From Petrolisthes cinctipes (taxonomy: Eukaryota; Arthropoda; Malacostraca; Decapoda; Porcellanidae): DNA of 64,000 nucleotides. The stretch spans positions 10,001 through 74,000 of the forward strand of contig JAWQEG010004833.1 in NCBI GenBank assembly GCA_033782935.1, given 5' to 3'. The notes below the pieces were generated by a model. It made no database searches. It had not been told where the DNA came from and worked only from the letters and a program-made list of their open reading frames with translations. The translations under genes were made by a program, and so were the position numbers. Positions 63,665 to 64,000 of this stretch are shown piece after piece (position 1 is the stretch's first letter; every line of letters begins with the position of its first letter).

Positions 63665-64000
63665 TTAAGGGTATATACTGTACTGTATTGTTCATTAGTA
63701 TTAGTATTTTGTTGGAAAAACTTGATATGAGAAAGATTTAATTTCTTTTGGAAGAAAACATTTTTTTATATTTACAAACAATGTGATACTGTGCCAAACT
63801 CAGTAGGTTATTTTATAGTGTGCTGCTTCTGTACAGTTGAATGTAATACAGAATTATATTTTCAGAAAGTCGTTATTACTGGTAAAATGTAGTTTTTAGT
63901 GTTATTGTAGCTGTACAGTGATTGTGCTAACAGAACTCTCACTACCTCACTAACTTTAATTTTGTTTTCAAATGTGAATATATTTTGGGTGTGTCATGTT
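63665..64000. repeat. Direct repeat of the Harbinger 3' region
   Basis: 63760-63835 repeats the uninterrupted version of 62560-62580 plus 63529-63580 (ATGTGATA, GTGCCAAACTCAG, GGTTATTTTATAGTGTGCTG). 63919-64000 repeats 62464-62530. Confidence 0.6.

Noticed and set aside
1..64000. Ordinary host protein-coding, tRNA or rRNA genes
   Set aside because: Every frame with recognisable domains belongs to a transposon. No cloverleaf or rRNA core sequence was recognised by eye; a tRNA scan would be needed to be sure.

Overview
The window is eukaryotic and almost entirely repetitive. It looks like an intergenic, transposon-saturated stretch of an arthropod genome, most probably a decapod crustacean. 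The reasons are long and abundant microsatellites, GalEa-like Copia, CsRn1-like and Gmr1-like Ty3/Gypsy elements, CR1-like and RTE-like LINEs, many TA-flanked mariner-type MITEs, and pentamer arrays of the TTAGG kind used by arthropod telomeres. The host species is an inference. I found no rRNA or tRNA gene and no ordinary host gene. The only multi-exon gene is a Myb/SANT-type gene that appears to belong to a Harbinger-like transposon.

Layout. 1-4696: 3' part of a decayed Gmr1-like LTR element (integrase before reverse transcriptase) ending in a 1182-bp LTR. 4700-13700: MITEs, fold-back elements, minisatellites, G-rich/C-rich inverted repeats and a 635-bp TG array. 13751-17482: a three-level nest (TA-flanked MITE, a DNA element with 37-bp inverted repeats, an LTR element with gag only). 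17569-36153: a four-level nest. A LINE copy is split by a second LINE of the same family, which is split by a CsRn1-like LTR element (18578-32170, target duplication CAGA), which is split by a nearly intact Gmr1-like LTR element (20124-27777, target duplication CACGG). LTR pairs differ at 4 of 510 positions in the outer and about 3 of 1208 in the inner LTR element, which fits the nesting order.

36154-38180: pogo-like and other transposase relics cut by MITEs. 38181-42041: a decayed Copia element. 42042-46100: LINE tails, A-rich satellite, TTAGG-like pentamers. 46220-53800: two CR1-like LINE copies broken by six or more insertions. 53800-54900: fold-back repeats. 55085-58540: an RTE/L1-type LINE with a 1084-codon open frame on the minus strand. 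58874-63664: a Harbinger-like element with a split Myb/SANT gene, a hAT MITE and a LINE fragment.

The strongest leads are: a 2A (DxExNPGP) recoding motif plus zinc finger at the N-terminus of the split LINE; a tenfold tandem array of the LTR end plus primer-binding site in the CsRn1-like leader; an in-frame UGA-CUA stop between gag and pol of the inner Gmr1-like element; repeated tandem expansion of the LINE C-terminal zinc knuckle; and an in-frame triplication around a catalytic aspartate in a pogo-like transposase.
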